A stretch of DNA of 45,396 nucleotides. Origin: Bacillota bacterium. Lineage in GTDB: Bacteria > Bacillota > Clostridia > Tissierellales > Peptoniphilaceae. The position numbers were made by a program, and so were the translations under genes. The notes below the pieces were generated by a model. That model made no database searches and was not told where the DNA came from. It was given only the letters and a program-made list of their open reading frames with translations. Within the stretch, counting starts at the first letter, position 1. Each line of letters begins with the position of its first letter. Below are positions 1 through 7,291 of the stretch, piece by piece. The stretch spans positions 1 to 45,396 of the forward strand of contig JAEXBN010000045.1 of NCBI GenBank assembly GCA_023394045.1. Direction: 5' to 3'.

Positions 1-2
1 GT

Positions 3-101
3 GCGGATAAGGGGACGGTCTTCCCCACGCCCTTTGGAGCGGATGGAAAAATTTATGATCGTGGAACGACGGGAAATCATCTCGACGTTTATGTTCAGTA
101 A
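3..101 (+). CDS. C-terminal fragment of an unidentified protein (cut by window start)
   Basis: An open frame enters from the left edge and stops at TAA 99-101. The last 32 residues include PFGADGKIYDRG and end in HLDVYVQ. It is followed by a rho-independent terminator, so it ends its transcription unit. In many Bacillota the gene before glmM is cdaR (YbbR domains), but I cannot recognise that family from this tail. The fragment is too short for a functional call. Confidence 0.5.
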   Translation, partial: ADKGTVFPTPFGADGKIYDRGTTGNHLDVYVQ

Positions 102-139
102 TGAAAGAATTTCGTTTACAGATCCGATATGGACTCTCG

Positions 140-173
140 GGGCATGACCGCATCAGCGATCATGCCCTTTTTT
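140..173 (+). terminator. Rho-independent terminator
   Basis: GGGCATGA (140-147) pairs with TCATGCCC (160-167) around a 12-nt loop and is followed by six T (168-173). It closes the unit upstream of glmM. Confidence 0.85.
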
Positions 174-217
174 GATTCGATTCTTCAGCGCCCCTGTAAA
201 AGAAGAGGCAAAGCCTA

Positions 218-247
218 TTGACATTGTTTTTCTCATATCGGTATGAT
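218..247 (+). promoter_or_regulatory. Sigma-A-type promoter of the glmM operon
   Basis: TTGACA (218-223), an 18-nt spacer, then TATGAT (242-247). It lies just after the upstream terminator. The expected start site is near 253, leaving a very short leader before the glmM ATG at 270. Confidence 0.75.
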
Positions 248-269
248 GAATGAAATAGGGGGAACTGCC

Positions 270-1664
270 ATGAAATATTTTGGAACGGATGGATTTCGCG
301 GTGAGGCGAACGTCACGCTGACGGCGGAACATGCTTATAAAATCGGGCGCTTTCTTGGCGCGTATTTTCGTGCGGAGCAGAAGCGTCTGCTTTCTTCGGA
401 GGAGGAGAGCACACCGGAGTGGGCGCTTGAACCTCGCCCGCGCATTGTGATCGGGAAGGATACCCGCCGATCCAGCTATATGCTGGAGAATGCGCTGGCA
501 GCTGGAATTACGACCAGCGGAAGCGACGTGGATCTCATGCACGTGACCTCAACGCCGTCGGTTTCCTACGCGGTGCGCGTGGACGATTTCTGCTGCGGAA
601 TCATGATTTCAGCCAGCCATAACCCGTTTTATGACAACGGAATCAAGATTATTGATAGTCAGGGCGCCAAGATGGAGGAGGCACTTCTGAGCAAAATTGA
701 AGCGTATATCGATGGTGAGACGGACGAGCCGGAACGCGCTGTACGCGGCGATCTGGGCGCTGTATCCGATTATTCGCAGGGGCGGAATCGCTATATTGGC
801 TATTTGCTCCAAACGGTTCGCCGCTCCTTCAAGCGTCTGCGCGTCGGTCTCGACTGTGCGAACGGCGCTTCTTTTACGATCGCGAAAAATGTTTTCGATG
901 CGCTTGGGGCAACGACTTTTGTGATCAATGATGAGCCCGACGGATTGAATATCAATGTGGACAGCGGATCGACACATATCGAAGGGCTGGTGGAGCTGGT
1001 AAAAAAGAATAAGCTGGACTGCGGATTCGCTTTTGACGGCGATGCGGATCGCTGCCTCGCCGTGGATCATAAGGGGCACGTCGTCGATGGCGACGCGATC
1101 CTTTATATCTGCGGGATGGATATGAAAACGCATGGGGCGTTGCCTTCCAATACGGTGGTGACAACGATCATGTCCAACTTTGGTCTGTATAAGGCGTTTG
1201 AACGCGGCGGAATCCGCTATGTCAAGACCCCCGTTGGCGACAAAAATGTGGCCGCGGAAATGTTTGAGCATGGCTATGCGCTGGGGGGAGAACAGTCCGG
1301 CCATATCATTTTTTCCAAATATGCCACAACGGGGGATGGGGTGCTGACAGCCTTGCGCTTGACCGAAATTATGGTGGAGCGCAAGAGCGACTTGGCGACG
1401 CTGCACCAAGATCTTGAGGTGTACCCGCAGGAGATGCGCAATCTCCGCGTGGCGGACAAAGACGCTGCGCTGTCCAACGCGCATATTCAAGCGGCCATTC
1501 GAGAGGCGGATGAGATGCTTGGAGATGAGGGGCGAACCGTTGTGCGTGCCTCGGGAACGGAACCCGTCATTCGTGTGATGGCGGAACACCGGGATGAGAC
1601 CGTCTGCCGTCATGCGGTGGATCATATCGTTCATGCGTTCAGGGATGAAGGATTTACGGCATGA
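270..1664 (+). CDS. glmM: Phosphoglucosamine mutase GlmM
   Basis: Interconverts glucosamine-6-phosphate and glucosamine-1-phosphate in the cytosol, on the route to UDP-GlcNAc and peptidoglycan. The protein has 464 residues with the family N-terminus MKYFGTDGFRG. Visible motifs are the phosphoserine loop ISASHNP (catalytic Ser116), the metal loop DGDADR (256-261), the sugar loop GGEQSGH (339-345) and the phosphate loop RASGTEP (near 426-432). An in-frame ATG at 243 overlaps the promoter -10. ATG 270 was chosen because AGGGGGAA (257-264) sits 5 nt upstream and the family N-terminus starts there. Residues 40-55 hold a short acidic insertion compared with E. coli GlmM. The gene overlaps cca by 4 bp (ATGA), which suggests translational coupling. 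Confidence 0.97.
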   Translation: MKYFGTDGFRGEANVTLTAEHAYKIGRFLGAYFRAEQKRLLSSEEESTPEWALEPRPRIVIGKDTRRSSYMLENALAAGITTSGSDVDLMHVTSTPSVSYAVRVDDFCCGIMISASHNPFYDNGIKIIDSQGAKMEEALLSKIEAYIDGETDEPERAVRGDLGAVSDYSQGRNRYIGYLLQTVRRSFKRLRVGLDCANGASFTIAKNVFDALGATTFVINDEPDGLNINVDSGSTHIEGLVELVKKNKLDCGFAFDGDADRCLAVDHKGHVVDGDAILYICGMDMKTHGALPSNTVVTTIMSNFGLYKAFERGGIRYVKTPVGDKNVAAEMFEHGYALGGEQSGHIIFSKYATTGDGVLTALRLTEIMVERKSDLATLHQDLEVYPQEMRNLRVADKDAALSNAHIQAAIREADEMLGDEGRTVVRASGTEPVIRVMAEHRDETVCRHAVDHIVHAFRDEGFTA

Positions 1665-2953
1665 GTGAGGCGTCGGGGGCACTGGAGCTGATCTCGCGCC
1701 TCGAACAATCGGGCTATGAGGCATGGATTGTAGGCGGCGCGGTTCGCGATCGTCTGATGGGCGGAGAAGGGCATGATATGGATCTTGCCACCAACGCCGT
1801 ACCGGACGAGATTGAGCAGGTGTTTTCTGATTGCCGGACGCTGGATGTTGGAAAATCATTCGGAACAGTTCGTGTTGTTTATCGCGAGTACGTTTATGAA
1901 GTCACCACGTATCGAGCAGAGAGCGATTATCGTGATGGCCGCCATCCTGAACAGGTGGTTTTTTCAGATCGGATTGAAGATGATTTGAAACGGCGGGATT
2001 TTACCATCAATGCGATGGCGTGGCATCCCGAACGAGGATTGCTGGATCTTTACGGAGGCGTGGAAGATCTTCGATCCGGAACATTGCGCGCCGTTGGCGT
2101 GGCTTCGGAGCGCATTGGAGAGGATGCGCTTCGGATGCTGCGCGCCATCCGGTTTTCCTCGCGCTTCGGGTTTGAGCTGGATACCGCCTTATTCGAGGCG
2201 ATTCGGGGTCACCATGCAGCGCTGCGGCATGTTTCCGCAGAGCGATGCTACGATGAATTGGAGCGAATGCTTTGCGGTCCCTCTCCCGCACAGGCCATGC
2301 TGCTGCTGCACCAAACGATGCTGTGGGATGATGTATTTCCCGAGCTGCAGTGGAACGCGGTGCACGGCGCGATACTGGAAACAACAGCGCCCTCGCCGGC
2401 CATGAGGTGGGCTGCGCTGGGGCGCGGAAACACGACGGTCACCGGCGATAGAAGACCGCTTCCTATTCTGGATGAATTTACAGAAGAAGATAGCCGGAGA
2501 ATGGGAAGAGTGCTGAAGCGCCTTAAGTCGTCCAATGCGCTGCAGCGTGAAGCGACAGCACTTCTGAGGATGCGCGTCGAAGATTTGCCCCAGAGCCGGG
2601 AGATGATGCAGCGGTTTATGGGGAAGCACCAGAAGCTGACGGATGCGCATCTGGCTTTTTTGAGCGCCGAGGTGGAGGCCGCCCAAATGGAGGGGATGGA
2701 TTCGTTACGCTGGAGCCGGCGAGTGATGCTGGCTGGGGAGCTGGAGGAAGACGTGATCCGCTTGAAATTACCTGTTGGATTGCAGGATTTGGCGGTCAGA
2801 GGCAACACGCTCTTGTCTTGGGGATGTGCTCCGGGAGAACCGATCGGTGAGGCATTGTGTTTGCTCCTGGATGCGGTGATTGATGGCAAGACAGAAAATA
2901 CGGCGGACGCGTTGCGACAATACTGGCGAATGCAACAAAAGGGGGAGAAATGA
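1661..2953 (+). CDS. cca: CCA tRNA nucleotidyltransferase
   Basis: Adds or repairs the 3' CCA end of tRNAs from CTP and ATP. The protein has 430 residues and is a class II enzyme. The head domain shows GGAVRD (25-30), the metal-binding DMD pair (Asp39, Asp41), RRDFTINAMA near residue 107 and the following LRAIRFSSRFGF neck motif. No clear HD hydrolase motif is visible in the C-terminal half. The start overlaps the glmM stop, and the next gene overlaps its own stop, so the three genes form a tight operon. It is needed in this genome: the tRNA-Ser at 29884 has no encoded CCA. Confidence 0.93.
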   Translation: MSEASGALELISRLEQSGYEAWIVGGAVRDRLMGGEGHDMDLATNAVPDEIEQVFSDCRTLDVGKSFGTVRVVYREYVYEVTTYRAESDYRDGRHPEQVVFSDRIEDDLKRRDFTINAMAWHPERGLLDLYGGVEDLRSGTLRAVGVASERIGEDALRMLRAIRFSSRFGFELDTALFEAIRGHHAALRHVSAERCYDELERMLCGPSPAQAMLLLHQTMLWDDVFPELQWNAVHGAILETTAPSPAMRWAALGRGNTTVTGDRRPLPILDEFTEEDSRRMGRVLKRLKSSNALQREATALLRMRVEDLPQSREMMQRFMGKHQKLTDAHLAFLSAEVEAAQMEGMDSLRWSRRVMLAGELEEDVIRLKLPVGLQDLAVRGNTLLSWGCAPGEPIGEALCLLLDAVIDGKTENTADALRQYWRMQQKGEK

Positions 2954-3780
2954 GCAGACCATTGATGGTGGCGGATTCCAGCTGCGATGTCAATGAAGAA
3001 ATTCTTGAGCGCACGGGAATTCGACGCGTGCCCTTCACGTTGATTGCGAACGATCATGTCTATATTGATGATGAAACCATGGATATTTCCGTGTTTCTTG
3101 ATGATGTGGCAGCATCGGAGCAGGTGACGGGGAGTGCGGCCATGGGGCCGCAGGCGTTTATGCAGGCAGCTGGCGATGCACAGGAAATTTTCATTTTTAC
3201 CATCACTTCGCATCTGAGCAGCACATTTAATAATGCGATGCTGGCAGCCACGGAACTCCGGGAAAAGGGACGCAAAGTGCATGTTTTTAATACCGAGTCG
3301 GCCAGCGCCGGAGAAACGTCCTATATGATGCGTGTTCAGGAAATGATTGAAGCGGGGCTGAGCTTTGAAGAGATTGTCGCACGCGAAGAAGAAATTGTGC
3401 GGACGAATGTGACCTACTTCATTTTAGATGATTACAGCACGCTGATTAAATCGGGACGGCTGCCGCGTCTGGCTGGTCGGATTTTATCCACGCTCTCCAT
3501 CCGGCCGGTTTGCCGCGGGGTGAATGGGGAGATCGGAATTCGGACCGTTGCCCGCGGGATGGACAACGCGATCCGCAAACTCGCAGAAGCCATTCTTTCT
3601 GAGAACATGCCTTTTGCGGAGAGAACGCTTTATATCACCCATATTCAGGCACCGGAGCGCGCCCGTCAGGTTTGTGAAATGGTGGAAAAATTGGTCTCGT
3701 TCGGCCGGGTGGTGATCCTTGAAGGCGGCGGCTTGAATGCGGCCTACGCCAATTTTGGCGGAATCGTGATTGGATTTTGA
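2950..3780 (+). CDS. DegV family fatty-acid-binding protein
   Basis: A 276-residue DegV/FakB-like protein. Members bind a fatty acid between two domains, and FakB proteins present it to the FakA kinase for phospholipid synthesis. Visible family features are the N-terminal VADSSCDV, the ligand-proximal HLSSTFNNA in the first domain, and the basic IKSGRLPRLAGR segment before the second domain. Length matches the family. ATG 2950 overlaps the cca stop by 4 bp with GGGGGAGA just upstream. No fakA lies in the window, so its ligand and partner cannot be assigned. It is the last gene of the glmM operon. Confidence 0.9.
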   Translation: MSRPLMVADSSCDVNEEILERTGIRRVPFTLIANDHVYIDDETMDISVFLDDVAASEQVTGSAAMGPQAFMQAAGDAQEIFIFTITSHLSSTFNNAMLAATELREKGRKVHVFNTESASAGETSYMMRVQEMIEAGLSFEEIVAREEEIVRTNVTYFILDDYSTLIKSGRLPRLAGRILSTLSIRPVCRGVNGEIGIRTVARGMDNAIRKLAEAILSENMPFAERTLYITHIQAPERARQVCEMVEKLVSFGRVVILEGGGLNAAYANFGGIVIGF

Positions 3781-3803
3781 GAGACGGTCACAAAGATAAA
3801 ATA

Positions 3804-3812
3804 TGGTATAAT
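3804..3812 (+). promoter_or_regulatory. Extended -10 promoter of tig
   Basis: TGG then TATAAT (3807-3812) makes a TGn extended -10 element. No good -35 lies 17 nt upstream. It follows the degV stop directly and gives a leader of about 50 nt before tig. Confidence 0.65.
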
Positions 3813-3869
3813 ACAAAGATCTTGCAGCCAATGAGTGGCATAGCTATCGTTCTAAAAGGAGAAAAATAC

Positions 3870-5216
3870 ATGGCGAAATTGGTATCACATGAAAATAACC
3901 GTGCCGTCTATACGATGGAAATCGAATGGGATGCATTTGATGCACAGGTGGAGAAAGTTTATCGAAAGAATAAGAACCGCTTTCAGATTCCTGGATTCCG
4001 CAAAGGAAAAGCTTCACGCAAGGTGATCGAAATGAGTTATGGCTCCGGCGTGTTCTTTGAGGATGCGTTGAATGATCTGCTTCCGGAAGCGATCGAACAG
4101 GCGACAAAAGAGCTGGAGCTGGAACCGATCGGCCGCCCTTCGGTGGATGTGGATACCGTAGAGAAAAAACAGCCGGTCGTCATTACCATCACCACAGAAA
4201 CGATGCCGCATCCAACGCTGGGTGATTATAAAAATATGGAAGTGGGGGCGCATCCGGCACACGTGGATGAGAGTGAAGTGGATCACGTCATCAATCAGGA
4301 ACGCGAGAAAAATGCGGTCATGCGCCCCGTCGACCGGGAGGTGCAGGATGGCGATATGGTCGTGATCGATTATTCGGGAAGCGTTGATGGCGAGAAGTTT
4401 GAGGGAGGCACGGCAGAACAGCAGACGCTGGTGATCGGTTCCCATTCGTTTATCCCTGGATTTGAAGAACAGCTGATTGGCCACAAGGCAGGCGAGAGCT
4501 TTGATATCCAAGTGACCTTCCCGGAAGAGTACCACGCGGAAGATTTGAAAGGAAAAGACGCTGCTTTCGCCATCGTTTTACATGAGGTGCAGGTTAAGGA
4601 AATGCCTGAGGCAGATGATGAATTTGCTCAGGATGTTTCTGAATATGACACGATGGAAGAATATCGCCAGTCGGTTTACGATCATCTGATGGAACATGCG
4701 GAAGAACGCGCGCAGAACCAGAAACAGAATGATGCTGTAGCAAAACTGGTCGAAATTTCGGGGATTGAGCCGCCACAGGCGCTGGTGGATGAGCAGGTTG
4801 AAGTGGAGATTCGTAATTTTGCGAATCAGCTGCAGGGCATGGGGATTTCGCTGGATCAGTATATCAATTTTGGCGGAGCATCCATGGAGACGCTGCGCGA
4901 GCAGTATGAGCCGACGGCTAAGCTGCGCGTTTCAGGCGATCTTGCGCTGGGTGCATTAGTGGAAGAACAGAAATTTGAGGCAACGGACGAAGAAGTTGAA
5001 GCCGAGATGAAAGAGCTTGCGGAGACGTATGGAGCCAAAGATCCTGAGGATTTCCTGAAACGGATGAAGGAGATGGGACAGGAATCTCTGGTGGCGGATG
5101 ATGTTCGCAAGAAGAAAGCGTTGGACTATCTTGTTTCTCAGGTGAAATGGGTGGATCCTCCGGTGGAAGAAGAGACTTCTGAAGCGGAAGCCAACGAAGC
5201 GGAAGAAGAAAAATAA
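3870..5216 (+). CDS. tig: Trigger factor, ribosome-associated chaperone and prolyl isomerase
   Basis: Binds nascent chains at the ribosome exit tunnel and has peptidyl-prolyl isomerase activity. The protein has 448 residues. The ribosome-binding signature GFRKGKA lies in the N-terminal domain (near residues 43-49). An FKBP-type domain follows (GDMVVIDYSGSVDGEKFEGG to about residue 245), then the helical substrate-binding domain and an acidic tail rich in Glu. An upstream in-frame ATG at 3777 was rejected because it lies before the promoter -10. ATG 3870 has AAAAGGAGA (3854-3862) upstream and gives the family start MAKLVSHENNRAVYTMEIEWD. It heads the conserved tig-clpP-clpX-lon-engB cluster. 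Confidence 0.95.
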   Translation: MAKLVSHENNRAVYTMEIEWDAFDAQVEKVYRKNKNRFQIPGFRKGKASRKVIEMSYGSGVFFEDALNDLLPEAIEQATKELELEPIGRPSVDVDTVEKKQPVVITITTETMPHPTLGDYKNMEVGAHPAHVDESEVDHVINQEREKNAVMRPVDREVQDGDMVVIDYSGSVDGEKFEGGTAEQQTLVIGSHSFIPGFEEQLIGHKAGESFDIQVTFPEEYHAEDLKGKDAAFAIVLHEVQVKEMPEADDEFAQDVSEYDTMEEYRQSVYDHLMEHAEERAQNQKQNDAVAKLVEISGIEPPQALVDEQVEVEIRNFANQLQGMGISLDQYINFGGASMETLREQYEPTAKLRVSGDLALGALVEEQKFEATDEEVEAEMKELAETYGAKDPEDFLKRMKEMGQESLVADDVRKKKALDYLVSQVKWVDPPVEEETSEAEANEAEEEK

Positions 5217-5236
5217 AATAAGGGTATAAAGGCACT

Positions 5237-5258
5237 CCGGACGATATCCGCTGTCCGG
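5237..5258 (+). other. Intergenic hairpin between tig and clpP
   Basis: CCGGAC (5237-5242) pairs with GTCCGG (5253-5258) around a 10-nt loop. There is no U-run, so it is not a clear terminator. It could be a processing or stability element in a tig-clpP transcript. No convincing promoter was seen in the 107-bp gap. Confidence 0.4.
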
Positions 5259-5323
5259 TTTGAATCGGGCTTGCGGCTTCTTTGAGCGTTGCCCGGATGT
5301 GTTGTAAACAGAAAGAAGGGATC

Positions 5324-5908
5324 ATGCCTTTAATTCCTACGGTCATTGAAAATACGGGTCGCGGAGAACGCGCCTATGATCTGTTCTCACGCCTTTTGGA
5401 AGAGCGGATTATTTTTGTGACGGGACCGATCGAGACCAATATGGCCAATTTGATTGTTGGCCAGCTGCTTTTTCTGGAGCATAAAGCGCCGAATAAAGAC
5501 ATTCAGCTCTATATCAATTCACCTGGCGGAGAGGTGACGGCGGGCTTGGCGATCTATGACACGATGAACTACATCAAAAGCGATGTGTCCACCATTTGTG
5601 TCGGCATGGCAGCCAGTATGGGCGCGGTGCTTCTGGCCTCCGGCCAGAAGGGGAAGCGCTTTGCTCTGCCCAATGCGGACATTATGATCCATCAGCCGTC
5701 AGGCGGTGCGCAGGGTATGGCCTCCGATATCGAAATCACGGCAAAAAAGATTTTGGAGACGAAGAAGAAGCTGAATCATATTCTTGCGGACGCGACCGGC
5801 CAAACGCTCAAACAGATTGAAAAAGATACGGATCGCGATCGCTGGCTTGATGCGGAAGAAGCCTTGAAATATGGTCTGATTGATCAGGTAATCACGTCGA
5901 TGAACTAA
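5324..5908 (+). CDS. clpP: ATP-dependent Clp protease proteolytic subunit ClpP
   Basis: Serine protease that assembles as a tetradecamer and degrades substrates unfolded by ClpX or ClpC. The protein has 194 residues, starting at MPLIPTVIENT. The catalytic triad is Ser98 (GMAASMGA), His123 (MIHQPSGG) and Asp172 (DRDRW), matching the family order. ATG 5324 is preceded by GAAGG (5315-5319). The earlier in-frame ATG at 5282 adds 14 non-conserved residues and has no ribosome site. clpX follows 30 bp after its stop, so protease and ATPase are likely co-expressed. No CtsR box is visible upstream, unlike the dnaJ-clpB operon. Confidence 0.96.
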   Translation: MPLIPTVIENTGRGERAYDLFSRLLEERIIFVTGPIETNMANLIVGQLLFLEHKAPNKDIQLYINSPGGEVTAGLAIYDTMNYIKSDVSTICVGMAASMGAVLLASGQKGKRFALPNADIMIHQPSGGAQGMASDIEITAKKILETKKKLNHILADATGQTLKQIEKDTDRDRWLDAEEALKYGLIDQVITSMN

Positions 5909-5938
5909 TCGCTGTTGAACTACCAACGAGGAGGGCAT

Positions 5939-7207
5939 ATGGCGGATTTTCAGGAAGAGCAGGTTCATTGCTCATTCTGCGGAAAGGCTTCCCAGGAGGT
6001 CGAGCATATGATTTCCGGGCCGGAGGGGACGTACATTTGCAATGAGTGCGTTGCCCTCTGCCAGGAGATTCTGGAGGAGTGGAAAGATACGGAGGAGAAG
6101 CCGAGTGCAGGGGAGAAACTTCCGACACCGGCGATGATTAAGGCAGCGCTGGATGATTATGTGATCGAACAGGATCGCGCCAAGCGCGTTCTTTCCGTGG
6201 CGGTCTACAATCACTACAAGCGAATCTACCGCAAAGAAGAGTCCGATGTAGAAATTCAGAAGTCAAACATCTGTCTGATCGGACCGACGGGTTCGGGAAA
6301 GACGCTGATGGCGCAGACGCTAGCCAAAACTCTGTCTGTTCCGTTCGCTATTGCGGATGCGACGACGCTCACCGAAGCGGGATATGTCGGCGAAGACGTT
6401 GAGAATATTATTCTGCGTTTGATTCAGGCAGCGGACTATAATGTGGAATTGGCCGAGCGTGGCATTATCTATATCGATGAAATTGATAAGATTGCACGGA
6501 AGTCGGAGAATCCATCGATTACGCGGGATGTTTCCGGCGAGGGCGTACAGCAGGCGCTGCTGAAGTTGATTGAGGGGACGGTTGCCAACGTTCCGCCCCA
6601 GGGGGGACGCAAGCATCCAAATCAGGAATTTATCCAGGTGGACACGTCGAATATTTTGTTCATCGTGGGAGGCGCGTTTGATGGGATTGAAAAGGTCATT
6701 CGCGATCGCCGGGAGAAGAACCCGATCGGATTCAATCAGACCGTTCAGGATTATTCTCACGAGACGACGTCACAGACGCTGGCTCAGGTGATTCCGGAAG
6801 ACCTGATGAAGTTTGGATTGATTCCCGAGTTGATCGGCCGCGTGCCTGTGCTGACTGCGTTGGAAGAGCTTTCGGTGGAGACGCTGGAACGTATTTTGGT
6901 TGAGCCCAAGAACGCGCTGATCAAGCAATATACGGAGCTGTTTCGATTGGATGGTGTGCAGCTGACGATGACGCCTGAAGCCATTCATGCCATTGCGCAG
7001 AAGAGCTATGAGCGAAAGATGGGCGCCAGGGGTTTACGCTCCATTATGGAGTCGATTCTCACGGATGTGATGTTTGACGTTCCGGGGGATGCGTCGATAC
7101 GCGGCGTTCTGGTGAATGCGGATAGTATTACGGATGGGGTTCCGCCGGTTCGGCTGAGGGAAAATGAGTTGCCGGGGCAGCAGACGCTGCCGTTGAAAAT
7201 GCAATAG
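5939..7207 (+). CDS. clpX: ATP-dependent Clp protease ATP-binding subunit ClpX
   Basis: AAA+ unfoldase that delivers substrates to ClpP. The protein has 422 residues. The N-terminal zinc-binding domain has two CxxC pairs (CSFC and CNEC). Walker A GPTGSGKT lies at 115-122, the GYVGEDVENII pore segment follows, and Walker B is YIDEIDKI. The C-terminal half has the sensor 2 region KMGARGLRSI. ATG 5939 is preceded by GAGGAGGG (5928-5935). An in-frame ATG at 5915 would start inside the ribosome site region and is less likely. It sits between clpP and lon as in Bacillus. Confidence 0.96.
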   Translation: MADFQEEQVHCSFCGKASQEVEHMISGPEGTYICNECVALCQEILEEWKDTEEKPSAGEKLPTPAMIKAALDDYVIEQDRAKRVLSVAVYNHYKRIYRKEESDVEIQKSNICLIGPTGSGKTLMAQTLAKTLSVPFAIADATTLTEAGYVGEDVENIILRLIQAADYNVELAERGIIYIDEIDKIARKSENPSITRDVSGEGVQQALLKLIEGTVANVPPQGGRKHPNQEFIQVDTSNILFIVGGAFDGIEKVIRDRREKNPIGFNQTVQDYSHETTSQTLAQVIPEDLMKFGLIPELIGRVPVLTALEELSVETLERILVEPKNALIKQYTELFRLDGVQLTMTPEAIHAIAQKSYERKMGARGLRSIMESILTDVMFDVPGDASIRGVLVNADSITDGVPPVRLRENELPGQQTLPLKMQ

Positions 7208-7250
7208 GTTGCGACCATTGTCATGCGTGGACAATGCCATCTCGGCAACC
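7207..7250 (+). promoter_or_regulatory. Nested stem structure in the lon leader
   Basis: GGTTGC (7207-7212) pairs with GCAACC (7245-7250). Inside it, CATTGTC (7216-7222) pairs with GACAATG (7230-7236). The structure begins at the clpX stop and is directly followed by a terminator hairpin, an arrangement that could be an attenuator. Confidence 0.45.
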
Positions 7251-7252
7251 CC

Positions 7253-7278
7253 ACAGCCGGGTAACCGGCTGTTTTTTT
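7253..7278 (+). terminator. Rho-independent terminator or attenuator just before lon
   Basis: ACAGCCGG (7253-7260) pairs with CCGGCTGT (7265-7272) around a 4-nt loop and runs into seven T (7272-7278). The lon ATG is only 14 nt further, so there is no room for a separate lon promoter after it. It should cause partial termination between clpX and lon. Confidence 0.8.
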
Positions 7279-7291
7279 ATGAGGAGGGACA

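Noticed and set aside
609..1859. 416-residue open frame on the minus strand
   Set aside because: It is the antisense shadow of glmM. The product is rich in His, Arg, Pro and Cys, typical of shadows in this codon usage, and it has no ribosome site.
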